Shown one piece after another: positions 7,660 through 17,061 of a stretch of DNA of 64,000 nt. The first letter of the stretch is position 1, and each line of letters starts with the position of its first letter. The notes beneath the pieces were generated by a model. It saw only the letters and a list, made by a program, of their open reading frames with translations, had not been told where the DNA came from and did not search any database. Both the position numbers and the translations under genes were made by a program. Location: contig NZ_CP083547.1 of assembly GCF_025144145.1 (NCBI RefSeq), positions 103,283 through 167,282 of the forward strand, read 5' to 3'. Source of the DNA: Leisingera sp. M658. Its GTDB lineage: Bacteria; Pseudomonadota; Alphaproteobacteria; Rhodobacterales; Rhodobacteraceae.

Positions 7660-8598
7660 ATGTTATTTTATGCACTCCGGCGCTTCGGGCTGGCACTGCT
7701 GATCCTGATCGTGGCGGTCACCGTCATGTTCCTGATGATCCGCGCCGTGCCCGGCGATCCGGTCCAGATCATGCTCGGCCCGCGCGCCACGCCAGAACTG
7801 CAGGCGCGCCTGACGGCGGAGCTGGCGCTGGACCAGCCGGTCTGGAAACAGCTTGTCATCTTTTACGGCAATCTTTTGCAGGGCGATCTGGGGATTGATG
7901 TGTTTTCCGGACGCTCGGTGACCGACATTGTGTTCCAGCAATTGCCGCATACCCTGTGGCTGATCCTGGGATCGATCATTTGGTCCGCCACCCTGGGCAT
8001 CGGGCTGGGGGCCTATGCGGCGGCGCATCCCAACACTCTGATCGACCGGATCACCGCGGCAATTTCCGTCAGCTTTGTCGCCGCGCCGGCCTTTGTGGTC
8101 GCGCTGCTGTCGCTCTTGATCTTTGCGGTGCATCTGCAGTGGTTCCCGGCCATCGGCGCCGGCGAGGGCTTCTGGGACCGGCTGAACCATCTGGTGCTGC
8201 CGTCCTTTGCCATTGGCCTCAGCTGGGTCGGTTATATCGCCCGGCTGGTGCGCGCCTCAATGCTGGAGGTGATGGGCGAAAGCCACATCCGCACCGCCCG
8301 CGCCTTTGGCATCAACGAACGCCGGGTGGTGATGGTCTATGCACTGCGCATCGCCATCCTGCCGGTGGTCACGGTGATCGGCGTCGGCATGGGGTTCCTG
8401 CTGTCCTCTGCCGTCTTTGCCGAGATCGTCTTTGCCCGCCCCGGCCTTGGCAAGCTGGTGATCGACAGTATCACCACCCGCAATTACCCGATCGTGATGG
8501 GATCTGTGCTGATCTCAACCGGCCTGTTTGTGGTCTCCACCGCGCTGGCCGATCTGATCAACGCCTGGCTCGACCCCCGCGCCCGCACGGCAAACTGA
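7660..8598 (+). CDS. ABC transporter permease, DppB type
   Basis: A 312-residue inner-membrane permease. The N-terminus FYALRRFGLALLILIVAV is a first membrane helix, followed by the DppB-type signature VPGDPVQIMLGPRATPE. The cytoplasmic EAA-like loop ESHIRTARAFGINERRVVMVY couples to the ATPases. ATG 7660 has GGGAG about 11 bases upstream; the longer frame from 7606 runs back into the intercistronic hairpin and is unlikely. The second permease begins 13 bases after the stop. With the partner permease it forms the channel for the peptide-type ligand. Confidence 0.92.
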   Translation: MLFYALRRFGLALLILIVAVTVMFLMIRAVPGDPVQIMLGPRATPELQARLTAELALDQPVWKQLVIFYGNLLQGDLGIDVFSGRSVTDIVFQQLPHTLWLILGSIIWSATLGIGLGAYAAAHPNTLIDRITAAISVSFVAAPAFVVALLSLLIFAVHLQWFPAIGAGEGFWDRLNHLVLPSFAIGLSWVGYIARLVRASMLEVMGESHIRTARAFGINERRVVMVYALRIAILPVVTVIGVGMGFLLSSAVFAEIVFARPGLGKLVIDSITTRNYPIVMGSVLISTGLFVVSTALADLINAWLDPRARTAN

Positions 8599-8611
8599 GG
8601 AGGACGCAGAT

Positions 8612-9469
8612 ATGGCAAAATCCCGTTCCGAACTGGGCCAGATCATCCACGGCGTCGCCCGCGACCCGCTGGGGCTGATGGGGCTGATCATCGTCGGCAC
8701 CATCGTGATCTGCGCCCTCCTTGCCGTGTGGATTGTTCCATATGATCCCGTGGCCATGAACATCAAGGACCGCCTGCAGGGGCCATCTGCCGCCCACATC
8801 CTGGGCACTGACCAGCTGGGCCGCGATACATTTTCGCGGGTTATCATGGGCGGTCAGGTGGCCTTGAAAGTGGCGCTGCCAGCAGTCTTCGGCGCCATGG
8901 CCATCGGCCTGACGCTGGGCATGATCGCAGGCTACGGGCCGAAATGGCTCGACAACCTCTTGATGCTGTTCTTCGACACCATCCGCTCCTTTCCGACGGT
9001 GATGTTTGCGCTGGCCGTGGTCGCCCTGGTGGGGCCAAGCCTGCAGACCGTGGTTGTGGTGGTCATGGCAACCTCGATCCCGACCTATGGCCGGGTGGCG
9101 CGGACCCAGACGCTGACCCTGCGCAATTCCGAATTCATTCTGGCCGAACGCTCGATGGGGGCCAGCATGAAGCGGATCCTGGGGGTGCATATGCTGCCCA
9201 ATATCGTCGGCGTGCTGGCGGTGCTGGCGGCGATGGATATCCCCACCGTGATCGCGCTGGAGGCCGGGCTGTCGTTCCTTGGCCTGGGGGTGAAACCGCC
9301 GACACCCAGCTGGGGGGCGCTGCTGAAAGACGGCTACTCGCTGATCCGCCAGACCCCGTGGCTGGTGGTGGGCGGGGGCTTGCCGATCATCCTTGCGACA
9401 CTTGGCTTCACCTTCCTGGGCGAGAGCTTGCGCGATGTGGTTGACCCGAAACTGAGGAAACAGCGATGA
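8612..9469 (+). CDS. ABC transporter permease, DppC type
   Basis: A 285-residue membrane permease, partner of the DppB-type gene just upstream. An N-terminal helix (LGLMGLIIVGTIVICALLAV) is followed by the DppC-type segment ILGTDQLGRDTFSRVI and by the EAA-like loop RNSEFILAERSMGASMKRIL. ATG 8612 follows GGAGG. The last four bases (ATGA, 9466-9469) overlap the start of the first ATPase, which shows translational coupling. Confidence 0.92.
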   Translation: MAKSRSELGQIIHGVARDPLGLMGLIIVGTIVICALLAVWIVPYDPVAMNIKDRLQGPSAAHILGTDQLGRDTFSRVIMGGQVALKVALPAVFGAMAIGLTLGMIAGYGPKWLDNLLMLFFDTIRSFPTVMFALAVVALVGPSLQTVVVVVMATSIPTYGRVARTQTLTLRNSEFILAERSMGASMKRILGVHMLPNIVGVLAVLAAMDIPTVIALEAGLSFLGLGVKPPTPSWGALLKDGYSLIRQTPWLVVGGGLPIILATLGFTFLGESLRDVVDPKLRKQR

Positions 9470-10446
9470 CTGATAGCTTGTTGGAAATCGACCGCCTCAG
9501 CGTCGACTATGAAACCGCCCGTGGCGACCTGAAGGCCCTGCGTGATATCAGCTTTGATGTGCGCAAGGGCGAGATTGTCGGCATCGTCGGCGAGTCAGGC
9601 TGCGGCAAGTCCACCCTGATCTCGTCCATTCTGCGGCTGACCGCGCCCAATACACGGTTCCGCAACGGTGAAGTGCGGTTCAAGGGCGACGACCTGCTGC
9701 AACTGCCGGAACGCCGGATGCGGGATTTGCGCGGCGCTGATATCTCCATCGTGTTTCAGGACCCGATGCAGACCCACAATCCGGTGCTGTCTATCGGCCA
9801 GCAGATGCTGGATATCCAGCACCGTTCCAAGGCGTCCAAGGCTGAAAAACGAGAGCGGGCTGCCAAGATGCTGGGTGCCGTTGGCATCCCGGACCCGGAG
9901 GCCCGGCTGGACCAGTTCCCGCATGAGTTTTCCGGCGGCATGCGGCAGCGGATCGCCATCGCCATGGCGCTGATGTCCGAACCGGATTTGCTGATCGCGG
10001 ATGAGCCGACGACGGCGCTGGATGCCACGCTGGAGGTGCAGATCATCGAGCGCCTGCAAGAGCTGCAGAAGGAATTCGACTGTGCCATCCTGTTCATCTC
10101 GCATCATCTGGGTGTCATTGCCGAGCTGTGCGACCGCGTGGTGGTGATGTACGCCGGCGCGGTGATCGAAAGCGGCGACGTGCGCGAGATTTTCCACGAT
10201 CCCAAGCACCCTTACACCCGCCGCCTGATCGACTGCGATCCCGGCCACATAAAGGAACGCGCCCGCGTTCTGCCCACCATCCCCGGTGAGGTGCCGGACC
10301 TTGCCAACCTGCCCGGCGGCTGCATCTTCCGCGACCGATGCGAGCAGGCAATGGCGCGCTGTGCCACTGATGTGCCGCCACTGGCACAACTGAAAGAGGG
10401 CCACCACGCCGCCTGCTGGCTGAACCATAAGGAGGCCGCGACATGA
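9466..10446 (+). CDS. ABC transporter ATP-binding protein, DppD type
   Basis: A 326-residue nucleotide-binding subunit. Walker A is GESGCGKST, the ABC signature is FSGGMRQR and Walker B is LLIADEPT, followed by an HHLGVIAELCDRVVVMYAG switch region. The C-terminus has the oligopeptide/dipeptide-specific extension (PGGCIFRDRCEQAMARC) with its cysteine cluster, typical of DppD/OppD. It overlaps the genes on both sides by four bases, so it is part of a tightly coupled transporter operon. Confidence 0.93.
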   Translation: MTDSLLEIDRLSVDYETARGDLKALRDISFDVRKGEIVGIVGESGCGKSTLISSILRLTAPNTRFRNGEVRFKGDDLLQLPERRMRDLRGADISIVFQDPMQTHNPVLSIGQQMLDIQHRSKASKAEKRERAAKMLGAVGIPDPEARLDQFPHEFSGGMRQRIAIAMALMSEPDLLIADEPTTALDATLEVQIIERLQELQKEFDCAILFISHHLGVIAELCDRVVVMYAGAVIESGDVREIFHDPKHPYTRRLIDCDPGHIKERARVLPTIPGEVPDLANLPGGCIFRDRCEQAMARCATDVPPLAQLKEGHHAACWLNHKEAAT

Positions 10447-11366
10447 GCCTGCTGGATGTCAAAGACCTCAAGACCAGCTATGGGCCGGTCAATGTGCTGG
10501 CCGGTGTGAGCTTTGCTGTGGAGCCGGGCGAAACCTATGCGCTGGTGGGCGAAAGCGGCTCGGGCAAGACCACGGTGATCCGGGCAATTGCCGGGATGGC
10601 GCCGGCACAGGAGGGGTCCGTCAAATTCGACGGCCAGGAAATCCGCGGTGCGTCGGAACGCACGCTGCGCCCCCTGCGCAAGGACATCGCGATGATGTTC
10701 CAGGACCCGGTCGGCAGCCTGTCGCCGCGGCTGACGATCCGCAGCCTGATCACCGAACCCTACCGGATCCAGGGCATGAAGGACCGCGATCTGGACGCCG
10801 AGGCCAAGCGCCTGCTGGAAATGGTGAACCTGCCTTCGCATTTCGCCGACCGCTATCCCTATCAGCTGTCGGGCGGGCAGGCGCGCCGCGTCGGTGTTGC
10901 CCGCGCGCTGGCGCTGGAGCCGAAGCTGATTCTGGCGGACGAACCCACCGCAGGGCTGGACGTATCAGTGCAGGGGGAACTGCTGAACCTGATGAACGAC
11001 CTGCGTGAACGCCTGGGTCTGGCGATGGTGATCATCACCCACAACCTGAACGTGGTGCGTCATGTGGCGGACCGGATGGGTATCCTCTATCTGGGCCGTC
11101 TGGTCGAGGAAGGCACCACCGAGGCGATCTTTAAGCACCCGCGCCACCCTTACACCCGTTGCCTGCTGAGCGCGAACCCGGAACCCGACCCCGACGCCCG
11201 GCTGGAACGCATCGCCTTGAAAGGCGAGCCGCCCAGCCTGCTCAAACGCCCCTCGGGCTGCGAATTCCGCGAGCGCTGTCCGTTTGCGCAGGAGATCTGC
11301 ACCCGGACCCCGCAATGGGAGGTCGAAAAAGGCCATGGGCTGCGGTGCCTGGCGCCTCTCGGCTGA
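10443..11366 (+). CDS. ABC transporter ATP-binding protein, DppF type
   Basis: A 307-residue nucleotide-binding subunit, the second of the pair. Walker A is GESGSGKTT, the signature is LSGGQARR and Walker B is LILADEPT. The C-terminal oligopeptide extension reads SGCEFRERCPFAQEIC. It starts within the stop region of the DppD-type gene (ATGA overlap). The pair would form the ATPase heterodimer of this importer. An amidohydrolase gene follows after 23 bases. Confidence 0.93.
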   Translation: MSLLDVKDLKTSYGPVNVLAGVSFAVEPGETYALVGESGSGKTTVIRAIAGMAPAQEGSVKFDGQEIRGASERTLRPLRKDIAMMFQDPVGSLSPRLTIRSLITEPYRIQGMKDRDLDAEAKRLLEMVNLPSHFADRYPYQLSGGQARRVGVARALALEPKLILADEPTAGLDVSVQGELLNLMNDLRERLGLAMVIITHNLNVVRHVADRMGILYLGRLVEEGTTEAIFKHPRHPYTRCLLSANPEPDPDARLERIALKGEPPSLLKRPSGCEFRERCPFAQEICTRTPQWEVEKGHGLRCLAPLG

Positions 11367-11389
11367 CATCCTGCAAAGAAAAGAAAACC

Positions 11390-13012
11390 ATGACGCGCAC
11401 ATTGTACTTCAATGGCCCGATCCTGACGATGGATGCGGCCAACTCCACACCCGAGGCGGTTCTGACCGGCGGCGAAACCATCCGCATGGTCGGGCCTTTG
11501 TCCGAGCTGCGTGCGCAAATGCCTGCCGGCACGCAAGAGGTTGATCTGCAAGGTCAGACCCTGATCCCCGCCTTTATCGACCCGCACGGGCATTTCCCCG
11601 ATCCCGGCTTTATCCGGCTGTTCCGGGTCAACCTTGCCTCGGCGCCCAGCGGCGACTGTCCTGACATCCCGACCGCGCTGGCGCGGCTGCGGGTCAGAGC
11701 GGCGGAAACGCCTGCCGGAGAATGGGTGATGGGGGTGCTGTTCGACAATACTGCCATCGCCGAAGGCCGGATGCCGACCCGGGCTGAGCTGGACAGCGTG
11801 TCCACGGACCATCCCATTTGGGTCATCCATGCCTCTGGCCACAATGGATCAGCCAATTCACTGGCATTGCAGCTTCACGGGGTGAACCGCGACACGCCCG
11901 ACCCTTTGGGCGGGCGGTTCGGACGCGATCCGGAAACCGGCGCGCTGACCGGTCTGATCGAGGGTCTGTCAGCAATGCGCGAGATGGGCGACACCGATTT
12001 CCTGATCAGCCGCGAACGGTTCTGGGCGGGTTTCAACAGCTGCCGCGATGAATACCTGTCTTATGGCGTGACCTATGCGCAAAACGCCTGGGCCACGCGC
12101 AAGATGCTGGAACATTTCGCCTCGCTGCCCGGCGGTCAGGATCCTGGCTATGACCTGATGCTGCTGCCCATCGGCGAGCTGGAACCTGCGCTGACGGATG
12201 GTCCCGATGCGCTGGACTGGCCCGGCAACCCGCATTTCACCCTTGGCCCGCGCAAGCTGTTCACCGACGGGGCCTTTCAGCTGCAGACCGCATTCCTCAG
12301 CGCGCCTTATCACCGCCCTGTGGACCCGGAGCACCCCTGCGGGATGCCCTATGCAGCCGAGGCGGATCACCGCCGCGAAGTGAAAAAGCTGCATGATCTG
12401 GGCCATCAGATCCACTGCCACTGCAATGGCGATGCAGGCGCGCAGATGTTCATTGATGCCGTGGCCGCGGCGCTGGAGGCCAACCCGCGGGGTGATCACC
12501 GCCATACAATCATTCACGGCCAGGCCCTGCGCGACGACCAGCTGCAGCAGATGGCCAGGCTGGGGATCACCGTCAGCTTCTTTCCGGCGCATGTGCATTT
12601 CTGGGGCGACCGGCATTACGATACCTTTCTGGGGCCGGAGCGTGCCGGGCGGATCTCTCCCTGTGCCTCGGCTGAGCGGTTCGGGGTGCGCTATACCATC
12701 CATAATGATGCCTCGGTGACGCCGACGCGGCCCATCCATCTGGCCCATTGCGCCATGAACCGGCTGACGGCCAGCGGCCGGCGGCTGGGCGAGGATCAGC
12801 GGATCAGCGCGCTGTCCGCCCTGCGCGCGCAGACCATCGATGCCGCCTGGCAGGTTTTCAAGGAGGGCAGCCGCGGCTCCATCGAAGCTGGCAAGCTGGC
12901 GGATTTCGCAATTTTGAACCGCAACCCGCTGGAAGACCCTGACAGAATTGAGACCATCAAGGTCACGCGGACCATCCGCCGCGGCAAAACAGTCTGGATG
13001 CAGGGACAATGA
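11390..13012 (+). CDS. Amidohydrolase family protein (YtcJ/Amidohydro_3 type)
   Basis: A 540-residue metal-dependent amidohydrolase. The first metal motif is His66-Gly-His68 in AFIDPHGHFPDPG, with later histidines in HCHCNGDAG and HTIIHGQAL. The C-terminus has the usual GKLADFAILNRNP composite-domain segment. These enzymes hydrolyse amide or ester bonds; substrates of the YtcJ group are mostly unknown. ATG 11390 is chosen because the family N-terminus (TLYFNGPILTMD) starts there; the frame is open further upstream but overlaps the ATPase gene. The stop overlaps the start of the M81 peptidase by four bases, so the two hydrolases are made together and likely act on the imported compound. Confidence 0.87.
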   Translation: MTRTLYFNGPILTMDAANSTPEAVLTGGETIRMVGPLSELRAQMPAGTQEVDLQGQTLIPAFIDPHGHFPDPGFIRLFRVNLASAPSGDCPDIPTALARLRVRAAETPAGEWVMGVLFDNTAIAEGRMPTRAELDSVSTDHPIWVIHASGHNGSANSLALQLHGVNRDTPDPLGGRFGRDPETGALTGLIEGLSAMREMGDTDFLISRERFWAGFNSCRDEYLSYGVTYAQNAWATRKMLEHFASLPGGQDPGYDLMLLPIGELEPALTDGPDALDWPGNPHFTLGPRKLFTDGAFQLQTAFLSAPYHRPVDPEHPCGMPYAAEADHRREVKKLHDLGHQIHCHCNGDAGAQMFIDAVAAALEANPRGDHRHTIIHGQALRDDQLQQMARLGITVSFFPAHVHFWGDRHYDTFLGPERAGRISPCASAERFGVRYTIHNDASVTPTRPIHLAHCAMNRLTASGRRLGEDQRISALSALRAQTIDAAWQVFKEGSRGSIEAGKLADFAILNRNPLEDPDRIETIKVTRTIRRGKTVWMQGQ

Positions 13013-14514
13013 CAGGCTTGCAAACACATCCTCGCATTGCCATCGCGGGTTTCCAGCATGAAACCAATTGCTTCGGCACCACCAAGGCCGGGCTGGCGGA
13101 ATTTGAAATGGCGGATTCCTGGCCTGCCATGCTGCATGGGGCCGAGGTGATCTCTGAGACCCGCGGCATGAACCTGCCGGTCGCGGGGTTTGCTTCGGCG
13201 GCGGAGGCGGCGGGCATGACACTGCTGCCGGTTTTATGGGCTTCAGCGGAACCGTCAGCACATGTGACGGATCACGCCTTTGAGACCATCTGCGGCAGGT
13301 TGCTGGACGGGCTGCGCGCCTCCGGGCCGCTGGACGGGATTTTCCTGGATCTGCACGGGGCAATGGTCACCGAAACACATGCCGACGGCGAGGGAGAGAT
13401 CCTGCGCCGGGTGCGCGCCCTGGTGGGGCCGGACCTGCCGATCGTGGTGAGTTTGGACCTGCACGCCAATATCTCGGCGGCATCGGTCGAATTGTCCTCT
13501 TACATCGCGATCTTCCGGACCTATCCGCATCTGGATATGGCCGGAACAGGCGCGCGCTGCCTGCCGGTTCTGCAACGGCTGCTGGCGGGGGAGCGGCTGT
13601 TTAAGGCGTTCCGGCAGTTGGATTATCTGATCCCGCTGCATGCGCAATACACCGGGGCAACACCCGGCAGGCAGCTTTATACATCATTGCCGCCGCTGGA
13701 GCAGGGCGGGGTGGTTGCGGATATCGCGCTGGGGTTCACTGCGGCGGATTTCCCGGACACCCGGCCCTCATGCGTTGCCTATGGCACAACAGCTGCGGCG
13801 GCAGAACAAACGGCTGACCAAATCGCGGCGCTGTTTGCCAAACTGGAATCCCAATCGGAACACCCGATGCTGACGCCGCAGCAGGCCGCGGCAATTGCCT
13901 GCCAGCCGCGCGCGGGCAAACCGGTGGTGCTGGCGGATGTGCAGGACAATCCGGGTGCCGGCGGCACCTCGGACACAACAGGGTTGCTGGCGGCATTGGC
14001 AGGTGCGGCTGCGCAAGCTGTGCTGATGGGGCTGTTTCATGACCCGCAGACAGCGGCGGCAGCGCATGAGGCCGGGCAGGGGGCCATCTTCCGCGCAGCT
14101 CTTGGCGGGCGGTCAGGCACCCCCGGCGATCACCCCTATGAGGCTGAATTTCAAGTGGTGGCGCTTGGCGATGGCATGTGTCGTTACACCGGCGCGATGT
14201 ATGGCGGCGGGGTTGCCACGCTCGGCCTCACGGCCGCACTCCGGCTGCATGGGGTCGAGGCAGATATCACCCTGGTGGTGACCAGCATCCGCAATCAATG
14301 CCTGGATCTGGCGCATTTCACCCATATCGGGCTGCAGCCAGAGGGTTTCCGCACCATCTGCGTCAAAAGCACCGCCCATTTCCGCGCCGATTTTGAGCCG
14401 GTGGCGAGTGCTGTCTATCCGGTCGCGGCGCCGGGTGTGTTTCCCTGCGATCTGGGTTCGTTTCCCTACAAAAACCTGCATCCAAATGTAAAAGCCGCCC
14501 CTGCAAAAGCCTAA
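13009..14514 (+). CDS. M81 family metallopeptidase, MlrC-like
   Basis: A 501-residue zinc peptidase of the family founded by MlrC, the enzyme that degrades linearised microcystin. The N-terminal motif GFQHETNCF carries the catalytic-type Glu. Zinc ligands are visible as Asp150-Leu-His152 (SLDLHANIS) and His174 (RTYPHLDM), with the 22-residue spacing known from MlrC. It ends a seven-gene operon behind a peptide-type importer and an amidohydrolase. A role in hydrolysing an imported peptide-like compound is a fair inference; microcystin itself is not implied, since mlrA and mlrB are absent. Confidence 0.88.
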   Translation: MTGLQTHPRIAIAGFQHETNCFGTTKAGLAEFEMADSWPAMLHGAEVISETRGMNLPVAGFASAAEAAGMTLLPVLWASAEPSAHVTDHAFETICGRLLDGLRASGPLDGIFLDLHGAMVTETHADGEGEILRRVRALVGPDLPIVVSLDLHANISAASVELSSYIAIFRTYPHLDMAGTGARCLPVLQRLLAGERLFKAFRQLDYLIPLHAQYTGATPGRQLYTSLPPLEQGGVVADIALGFTAADFPDTRPSCVAYGTTAAAAEQTADQIAALFAKLESQSEHPMLTPQQAAAIACQPRAGKPVVLADVQDNPGAGGTSDTTGLLAALAGAAAQAVLMGLFHDPQTAAAAHEAGQGAIFRAALGGRSGTPGDHPYEAEFQVVALGDGMCRYTGAMYGGGVATLGLTAALRLHGVEADITLVVTSIRNQCLDLAHFTHIGLQPEGFRTICVKSTAHFRADFEPVASAVYPVAAPGVFPCDLGSFPYKNLHPNVKAAPAKA

Positions 14515-14537
14515 GGCTTGTTGCACGGGCGGAGTTT

Positions 14538-14562
14538 GCAAGCGGTCCTAGACACCGCTTGC
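14538..14562. terminator. Hairpin between convergent genes
   Basis: GCAAGCGGT (14538-14546) pairs perfectly with ACCGCTTGC (14554-14562) around a 7-base loop. It lies between the M81 peptidase end and the minus-strand universal-stress-protein end. It has no T-run, so termination may be partial. Confidence 0.55.
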
Positions 14563-14570
14563 GGGGAGGA

Positions 14571-15074
14571 TCAGTCGTCGTTTTCGCCGTTCTGGTAGGG
14601 CACCACCAGCGTCGGGATCTGCGACCGGCGCAACACCCGTTTGGCCACAGTGCCCAGGAACGTGTGCGAGAACCCGTGATCATGGGCGCCCAGCACAATC
14701 AGATCGCAGCCCAGCTCAACCGACCGGCGCAGGATCACCTCTGCCGGGTGGCCGTCGGTCACCTCAACCGAGGTGACCTGGTCACGGATCTTGGCATCAT
14801 CGCCTTCCAGCGCCGCCCAGAACCGCGCCTGCCGTTCGGCCAGCACCTTTTTCACCATCTCGTGCCGCCGTTTGGCTGCGGATTTGCGGGTCTCGTCGTT
14901 CAGCACAAACATCTCAAACGTGATCCTGGCATCATCCGAGATCGGCTCATTCACGTGCAGCACGTGGATTTCCGCCCCCGTCGCCTGCGCCAGACTGGCC
15001 GCATGGCGCAGCGCATAAGGCGAGTTCTGCGACAGATCGGTGGCAAACAGGATGTTGGTGATCAACGGTTTCAT
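14571..15074 (-). CDS. Universal stress protein (UspA family), TRAP-associated
   Basis: A 167-residue single-domain Usp. The N-terminus KPLITNILFATDLSQNSPYALRHA and C-terminal LIVLGAHDHGFSHTFLGTVA are family hallmarks. The ATP-loop differs from the textbook G-2x-G-9x-G(S/T): an Asp stands at the second Gly and the spacing is one shorter, so nucleotide binding is uncertain. ATG 15074 has AAAGGA upstream; the longer frame to 15158 overlaps the TRAP permease. It is 16 bases behind the TRAP large permease. In Halomonas the Usp TeaD is encoded with the ectoine TRAP transporter TeaABC and regulates it, so a similar control role is plausible here. Confidence 0.87.
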   Translation of the reverse strand: MKPLITNILFATDLSQNSPYALRHAASLAQATGAEIHVLHVNEPISDDARITFEMFVLNDETRKSAAKRRHEMVKKVLAERQARFWAALEGDDAKIRDQVTSVEVTDGHPAEVILRRSVELGCDLIVLGAHDHGFSHTFLGTVAKRVLRRSQIPTLVVPYQNGENDD

Positions 15075-15090
15075 ATCAGATCCTTTCACA

Positions 15091-16431
15091 TCAATAGCCA
15101 AACAGCCGCGGCAGCCAAAGCGAGATTTCCGGGAAGAATGCGATAACGAAAATCGCAATCGTGTTCACCGCAGCAAAGGGCAGGGCGCGCAGCGAGATCT
15201 GCTCAATCGAGATGTTTGATATGCCCGAGGCAATGAACAGGTTTTCCCCCAACGGCGGTGTCTGGAACCCGATACCCAGCGTACAAACCATCACCACGCC
15301 AAAGTGGATCGGGTCGATGCCCACCGAATAGGCCACCGGCAGCATCACCGGCACCAGGATCAGGATGGTTGCCAAAGTTTCCATGAACATGCCGACAAAC
15401 AGCAGGAAAAAGATGATCAGCGCCCAGATCACATAGAGGTTCTGAGTAAAGCTCAGCATGCTGTCGGCGATGATCGCCGGGATCTGGTTTTCCACCAGCA
15501 GACGGCCAAAGACAGTTGCAGTGAACAGGATCAGCAGAACACGGCCCGTCAACCATGTGGTGGCCTCCAGCGATTGGAACAGCGACGACCAGGTCAGCTC
15601 GCGGTAGATGAACACACCAACCACCAGCGTATAGAAGATCGCGACAATGGCGGCCTCGGTCGGGGTGAAGAAGCCGGTGTAGATACCGCCCAGGATCACC
15701 AGCGGCGCCATCAGCGACCAAAAGCCCCGGTACATCTCGCATCCGACATTGCGGAACGACCAGCCCTCAGCCATGCCCTTGTAGCCGCGCTTTTTCGACA
15801 TGAAATAGTTCAGGATCAAGAGGCTGGTGGCAATCAGGAAGGCGGGCATGAAGCCGGCGATGAACAGTTTCGAGATCGAGACCGACTGGAAGGTGCCGAA
15901 TTTCTCAACCGCTTCCGGCGGCGGCGCCATGCCAAGGGCGGCAATGCCGAAAATCACCATCGGGATCGACGGCGGAATGATGATGCCCAACCCGCCCGAC
16001 GATGCGGTCACTGCCGAGGCATAGCCTTTTTCATAGCCGCGGTCGATCATGGCCGGGATCATCAGCATGCCAACGGCCGCCGTGGTGGCAGGGCCGGAAC
16101 CGGAAATGGCACCAAAGAACAGGCAGGCCATCACGGTTGCAGCCGAGATGCCGCCAGTGAACGGCCCGGCCAGGCTTTCGGCGACATTGATCAGGCGTTT
16201 CGAGATCCCCGCTGCCTCCATCAGCGCGCCGGCCAGGATGAACGCAGGCAGCGCCATCAGCGGGAACGAGCCGACCGAGGTAAAGGCGATCTGCACAAAT
16301 TTGATCGGGTTTTCGTCCAGATACAGGAACGACACCAGCGAGGCGACGCCAAGCGCCACCGTGATCGGAGCGCCCATCAGCAACAGCACCAGGAACGATC
16401 CGAACAGAATTGAGACGATTTGAGTTTCCAT
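15091..16431 (-). CDS. TRAP transporter large permease (DctM)
   Basis: A 446-residue membrane protein of the DctM family with about 12 hydrophobic segments. Typical segments are FLVLLLMGAPITVALGVASL at the start, FFGAISGSGPATTAAVG and GLGIIIPPSIPMVIFG. It forms the sodium-coupled transport channel of a TRAP importer. The small permease ends 21 bases upstream and the universal stress protein follows. Gene order on the minus strand is dctP, dctQ, dctM, usp. The substrate, usually an organic acid or compatible solute, cannot be told from this subunit. Confidence 0.93.
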   Translation of the reverse strand: METQIVSILFGSFLVLLLMGAPITVALGVASLVSFLYLDENPIKFVQIAFTSVGSFPLMALPAFILAGALMEAAGISKRLINVAESLAGPFTGGISAATVMACLFFGAISGSGPATTAAVGMLMIPAMIDRGYEKGYASAVTASSGGLGIIIPPSIPMVIFGIAALGMAPPPEAVEKFGTFQSVSISKLFIAGFMPAFLIATSLLILNYFMSKKRGYKGMAEGWSFRNVGCEMYRGFWSLMAPLVILGGIYTGFFTPTEAAIVAIFYTLVVGVFIYRELTWSSLFQSLEATTWLTGRVLLILFTATVFGRLLVENQIPAIIADSMLSFTQNLYVIWALIIFFLLFVGMFMETLATILILVPVMLPVAYSVGIDPIHFGVVMVCTLGIGFQTPPLGENLFIASGISNISIEQISLRALPFAAVNTIAIFVIAFFPEISLWLPRLFGY

Positions 16432-16452
16432 GTTTTTCTCCCTGTCCGGCGC

Positions 16453-16989
16453 TTACTTGCCGCGCTCTGCTTCGGTGGCAGCCTTGATTTCATCAAGGTC
16501 GATCTGATCGGGGTCGTGGATTTCCTCGCCCTTGATCAGCTTCTTGTAGTTCACCTGCAGAATTCGGATGGTCATCAGGGTGAAGGCGATTGGCAGCACC
16601 ATGTAGACGTATTTCATCTCGACGCCTAAAGTCTGGGATTTCCAGAACTTGTTCATCTTGTTGAAGACAAAGTCGTAGGCCAGCCAGATGAAATACACGT
16701 TGAAGAAGATCCAGAACAGATCTGCAAATGCTTCGATGTATTTGATGTAGCGTTCGGGCAGGAATTTGAATTGAAACGTCACCCGGTTGTGCGCACTTTT
16801 CAGGGCTGCATAGCTGGCACCAAAAAAGACAAACCAGACGAACATGTAGACCGACAGTTCTTCGATCCATGAAAATGAATGGCCGAACGCCTCGCGCGAG
16901 ACGATCTGCACAAACAGCAGAATGACAAAGCCGGACAGCAATAGGCGGCAGATATAGCTTTCTATATTGTCCAGAAATTTCCAGAACAT
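16453..16989 (-). CDS. TRAP transporter small permease (DctQ)
   Basis: A 178-residue membrane protein with four predicted helices: about residues 15-35, 48-66, 95-115 and 130-150. SFSWIEELSVYMFVWFVFFG is a characteristic DctQ stretch. The C-terminus is charged and cytoplasmic. It couples the periplasmic binding protein to the large permease. ATG 16989 has a GGGGAGGAGTACATC ribosome site. A 10-bp stem-loop separates it from the binding-protein gene upstream. Confidence 0.9.
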   Translation of the reverse strand: MFWKFLDNIESYICRLLLSGFVILLFVQIVSREAFGHSFSWIEELSVYMFVWFVFFGASYAALKSAHNRVTFQFKFLPERYIKYIEAFADLFWIFFNVYFIWLAYDFVFNKMNKFWKSQTLGVEMKYVYMVLPIAFTLMTIRILQVNYKKLIKGEEIHDPDQIDLDEIKAATEAERGK

Positions 16990-17009
16990 GATGTACTCCT
17001 CCCCTGTGC

Positions 17010-17034
17010 AAAGCAGCGCACGTGGCGCTGCTTT
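17010..17034 (-). terminator. Intercistronic stem-loop between dctP and dctQ
   Basis: AAAGCAGCGC (17010-17019) pairs perfectly with GCGCTGCTTT (17025-17034) around a 5-base loop. It sits between the TRAP binding-protein gene and the small permease, with no T-run in the direction of transcription. It probably favours accumulation of binding-protein mRNA. Confidence 0.7.
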
Positions 17035-17061
17035 GTTATTTTTTATATATCTGCCAGAGGC

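Noticed and set aside
11969..13363. A 464-codon minus-strand open frame over the amidohydrolase and M81 genes
   Set aside because: Antisense shadow; low-complexity composition and no motif.
13009..14514. A microcystin degradation (mlr) cluster
   Set aside because: Only the MlrC-like family member is present; mlrA, mlrB and mlrD are absent, so microcystin use is not supported.
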